From assembly GCA_955652025.1 (NCBI GenBank), contig CATPAO010000319.1:1-8264 (forward strand): 8,264 nucleotides of DNA. The letters run 5' to 3'. Below the pieces are notes generated by a model. That model was given only the letters and a program-made list of their open reading frames with translations, did no database searches and was not told the DNA's origin. This stretch comes from Casimicrobiaceae bacterium (GTDB lineage Bacteria; Pseudomonadota; Gammaproteobacteria; Burkholderiales; Casimicrobiaceae). Shown in pieces: positions 6,334 to 8,264 of this stretch (position 1 is its first letter; each line of letters opens with the position of its first letter). Position numbers and translations under genes: made by a program.

Positions 6334-8123
6334 GAATCGATAGGCAGAACGCCTGATCGGTGCGACGCGCACCACGTTCGCCACATCTGCCGATAGCCTG
6401 CCTCGAGGTCCCGGGTGAACCGTTCGCCGTCCATGAGCGACGACGCCGCGAGACGATCTCGCAGCGTCGCTCGTAAGCGCGACCTCCAAGATGCGTCACT
6501 GGCGAGTCGCACATTCAATTCGACGTACTCGTCCGCCGTGCCTGCGATCAGCTCCGGCATGTCCAGCGAACGGAGGATGCTGTAGCCGCTGCGCGATATG
6601 CCGCGCTCGCCGCGCAAAGCGACCAGCGGGACACCCATCCAAAGCGTGTCAAAGGTCGTCGTCGCACCGTTGTGCGGGTACGTGTCGAGCGCGACATCGA
6701 CATTGCCAATCGCGGCGTAGAAGTCATGCAAATTCTGACGCCCATGAAGTGAAACACGAGTCGATTCGATGCCATGGCGGGCAAGTCGGTCGAGCAACGA
6801 CCGGCGATTCGGTCCTTCGACATCAAGCACGGTTAACGTCGCCTCCGGGACTCGGTCAAGAATCCGCGCCCAAAGCGCGAGACAGGCGTCGCTGATTTTG
6901 AGAAATTGATTGAACGAGCCGAAGATGATCTCCTCAGGACGATCAGCGTGTGGCGCGGCCACTTGCGGCATGTAGCCCCACGGGACGTAACACCATTGAC
7001 TGTGCGGCATGCGGTGCAGCCGCTCGCTGTGCAATACCTCGGTTTCCCCGCTCGGATCGGTGTGCCAATCGCAGATGCGGTAGTCCATCCTAGGCAGTCC
7101 CGTGGTATTGAGATAACCGAGCCAGGTAACCTGGACGGGGGCAGGATGGCGCGCGAAAACGAAGAGCCGATTACTGTTCGTGTGTCCGGACAAGTCAACA
7201 AGTATGTCAATCTCGTCCGCGCGGATTCTTTCGGAAAAACTTCGATCGTCGAGACCGGAGATTTCGCACCAATGCTCAGCGCGGTCCTGGAGCGCCCGTT
7301 TGATCGTGTCGGCGCCCTTCGAATTCGAATAGCAGAAGACCTCGAATCGTTGCTTGTCGTGTCGTTCGAGGACCGGCCGAAGGAATAGTGCGACGGGATG
7401 CAGGCGGAAATCCCCTGAGACATAGCCGAGTCGAAGTCTGCGTTCAGGATCGGGCTGATTCGACCATGTCGCAAACGGTGGTCCCGCTTCACGGCAGATT
7501 GCTGTACCCACCCGGCGGTGCTCGCGTGCAATGCTGTCGGCGTCAAGGTCGTCGCGAAAGCTAAGCGAGAACAACATAACGCTTTCGACATCTTTGACGT
7601 CCGGATCCAGCGCCTTCGCCCGTACCATGTAATCGAGCGCTTCCGCAAATCGATTCTGGCGCATCCGAAGGAGCCCGAAATTGAAATTCGCTCCGGCGTG
7701 GTCGGGGCTCAAATCCATCGCGCGATGAAATTCCCTCTCTGCGTCGGCCAGGCGGCCCGACGCTTGCAGGCTGTCAGCCAAGACGAGCACCGCTTGCAAC
7801 ATTTCGGGCTGCTGGCGCAGGACTGCGCGAAGCTCGAGCTCCGCAATCTCGTGGCGGCCTATCGCGGAGAGAAGCGCCCCCAGATTGAATCGCGCGTGCG
7901 CATAATTGGGGGCGTACTGAAGCGCTTTTCGGAACGCCGCGATCGCATCGTCATCGCGATTCAAACGGCGCAGGGCGTTGCCGATGTTGAGATGCGCGCG
8001 CGGATAGACCGGCGCCATCGTGGCCGCGCGCCGATAACAATCCAGCGCCGCGCGGAATTCGCCCTTATCCTCGAGCGCGTTGCCTTCGGCGATGAGGAGA
8101 TCGGCTTGCTCGATGGCATTCAC
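6330..8123 (-). CDS. TPR-containing SPINDLY/OGT-like glycosyltransferase (GT41 type)
   Basis: This 597-residue protein has two parts. Residues about 7-176 form five 34-residue TPR units (for example AHLNIGNALRRLNRDDDAI, then ARFNLGALLSAIGRHEIAE), a superhelical protein-binding region. From about 229 on is a GT41 catalytic region: YVSGDFRLHPVA with H242 at the position of the conserved active-site His of human OGT, DLSGHT (309-314), WLGY (333-336), FNQFLKI (403-409) with K408 matching the conserved nucleotide-contacting Lys, and NGATTTFDTLWMGVP (484-498), a donor-site loop. Length is close to other bacterial members. No signal peptide or membrane helix is seen, so a cytoplasmic enzyme acting on protein is likely; the acceptor is unknown. 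Start is GTG 8123-8121 with a poor ribosome site; no better start fits before the upstream stop at 8156-8154. Stop TAG abuts the MITE. Confidence 0.85.
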   Translation of the reverse strand: MNAIEQADLLIAEGNALEDKGEFRAALDCYRRAATMAPVYPRAHLNIGNALRRLNRDDDAIAAFRKALQYAPNYAHARFNLGALLSAIGRHEIAELELRAVLRQQPEMLQAVLVLADSLQASGRLADAEREFHRAMDLSPDHAGANFNFGLLRMRQNRFAEALDYMVRAKALDPDVKDVESVMLFSLSFRDDLDADSIAREHRRVGTAICREAGPPFATWSNQPDPERRLRLGYVSGDFRLHPVALFLRPVLERHDKQRFEVFCYSNSKGADTIKRALQDRAEHWCEISGLDDRSFSERIRADEIDILVDLSGHTNSNRLFVFARHPAPVQVTWLGYLNTTGLPRMDYRICDWHTDPSGETEVLHSERLHRMPHSQWCYVPWGYMPQVAAPHADRPEEIIFGSFNQFLKISDACLALWARILDRVPEATLTVLDVEGPNRRSLLDRLARHGIESTRVSLHGRQNLHDFYAAIGNVDVALDTYPHNGATTTFDTLWMGVPLVALRGERGISRSGYSILRSLDMPELIAGTADEYVELNVRLASDASWRSRLRATLRDRLAASSLMDGERFTRDLEAGYRQMWRTWCASHRSGVLPIDS

Positions 8124-8264
8124 CGACCAGGTCGACGGACGCGATAACGACCACTACGCTCGATCGAACTGTCAACGGCCGATACGGCAATTGCCAGGCA
8201 ATCGGGGGGGCGACATGCTGCTACCGGGGCGGCGATGCTTCCGGATGTGTTGCGCACCACTCCC
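8124..8264. other. Upstream region of the glycosyltransferase gene, no gene supported
   Basis: These 141 bases contain a perfect palindrome GGCAATTGCC (8186-8195) overlapping ATTGCC-A-GGCAAT (8190-8202), which together make three related half-sites, and then a run of seven G (8204-8210). A perfect -35 hexamer TTGACA is present on the minus strand (8175-8170), but no -10 with correct spacing follows. A frame from ATG 8215 runs off the right edge, too short to judge. Confidence 0.35.

Noticed and set aside
7518..8147. 209-codon plus-strand open frame
   Set aside because: Antisense to the TPR region of the glycosyltransferase; its regularity reflects the repeats on the other strand.
8147..8175. 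Promoter of the glycosyltransferase gene built on TTGACA (8175-8170, minus strand)
   Set aside because: The hexamer is perfect, but at 16-18 base spacing no -10-like sequence is present.
8215..8264. Start of a rightward gene at ATG 8215
   Set aside because: Only 16 codons before the window edge, with no recognisable protein features.

Overview
The window looks like a piece of chromosome from a high-GC proteobacterium. The Ugp proteins and the UgpQ homologue read very close to the enterobacterial and betaproteobacterial forms, so a betaproteobacterium or close relative is my best guess; this is inference from protein resemblance only. No rRNA, tRNA or CRISPR array was seen.

Left part (1-3320, + strand): the 3' end of a glycerol-3-phosphate / glycerophosphodiester ABC importer operon in the classical order ugpA-ugpE-ugpC-ugpQ. 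The substrate-binding protein ugpB would lie off the left edge. UgpA and UgpE form the membrane channel, UgpC is the ATPase, and UgpQ hydrolyses imported glycerophosphodiesters to glycerol-3-phosphate and an alcohol. The genes are tightly packed except for about 100 bases between ugpA and the family-typical start of ugpE.

Middle part (3322-5036, - strand): a marR-type regulator followed by a 12-helix MFS transporter, probably one transcription unit. The MFS gene converges on ugpQ with a single base between the stop codons. A perfect 8+8 inverted repeat lies upstream of marR on a plausible -10 element and is a good candidate for the MarR operator.

Right part (5037-8264): a 368-base non-coding stretch, a TylF/MycF-type methyltransferase (+), and a convergent TPR protein with a SPINDLY/OGT-type glycosyltransferase domain (-). 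This part is visibly less GC-rich than the ugp operon and has the look of a variable glycosylation or surface-modification locus.

The most interesting structure is between the last two genes. A 108-bp non-coding element with 31-bp imperfect terminal inverted repeats (25 of 31 positions match) sits exactly at a TA dinucleotide within CTAG, with TA at both ends. This is the insertion signature of IS630-family elements, so it reads as an IS630-type MITE. Removing it together with one TA restores a single CTAG that would serve as the overlapping stop codon (TAG on each strand) of both convergent genes. The element has therefore split a shared palindromic stop while leaving both proteins intact, and it gives both mRNAs the same type of structured 3' end.
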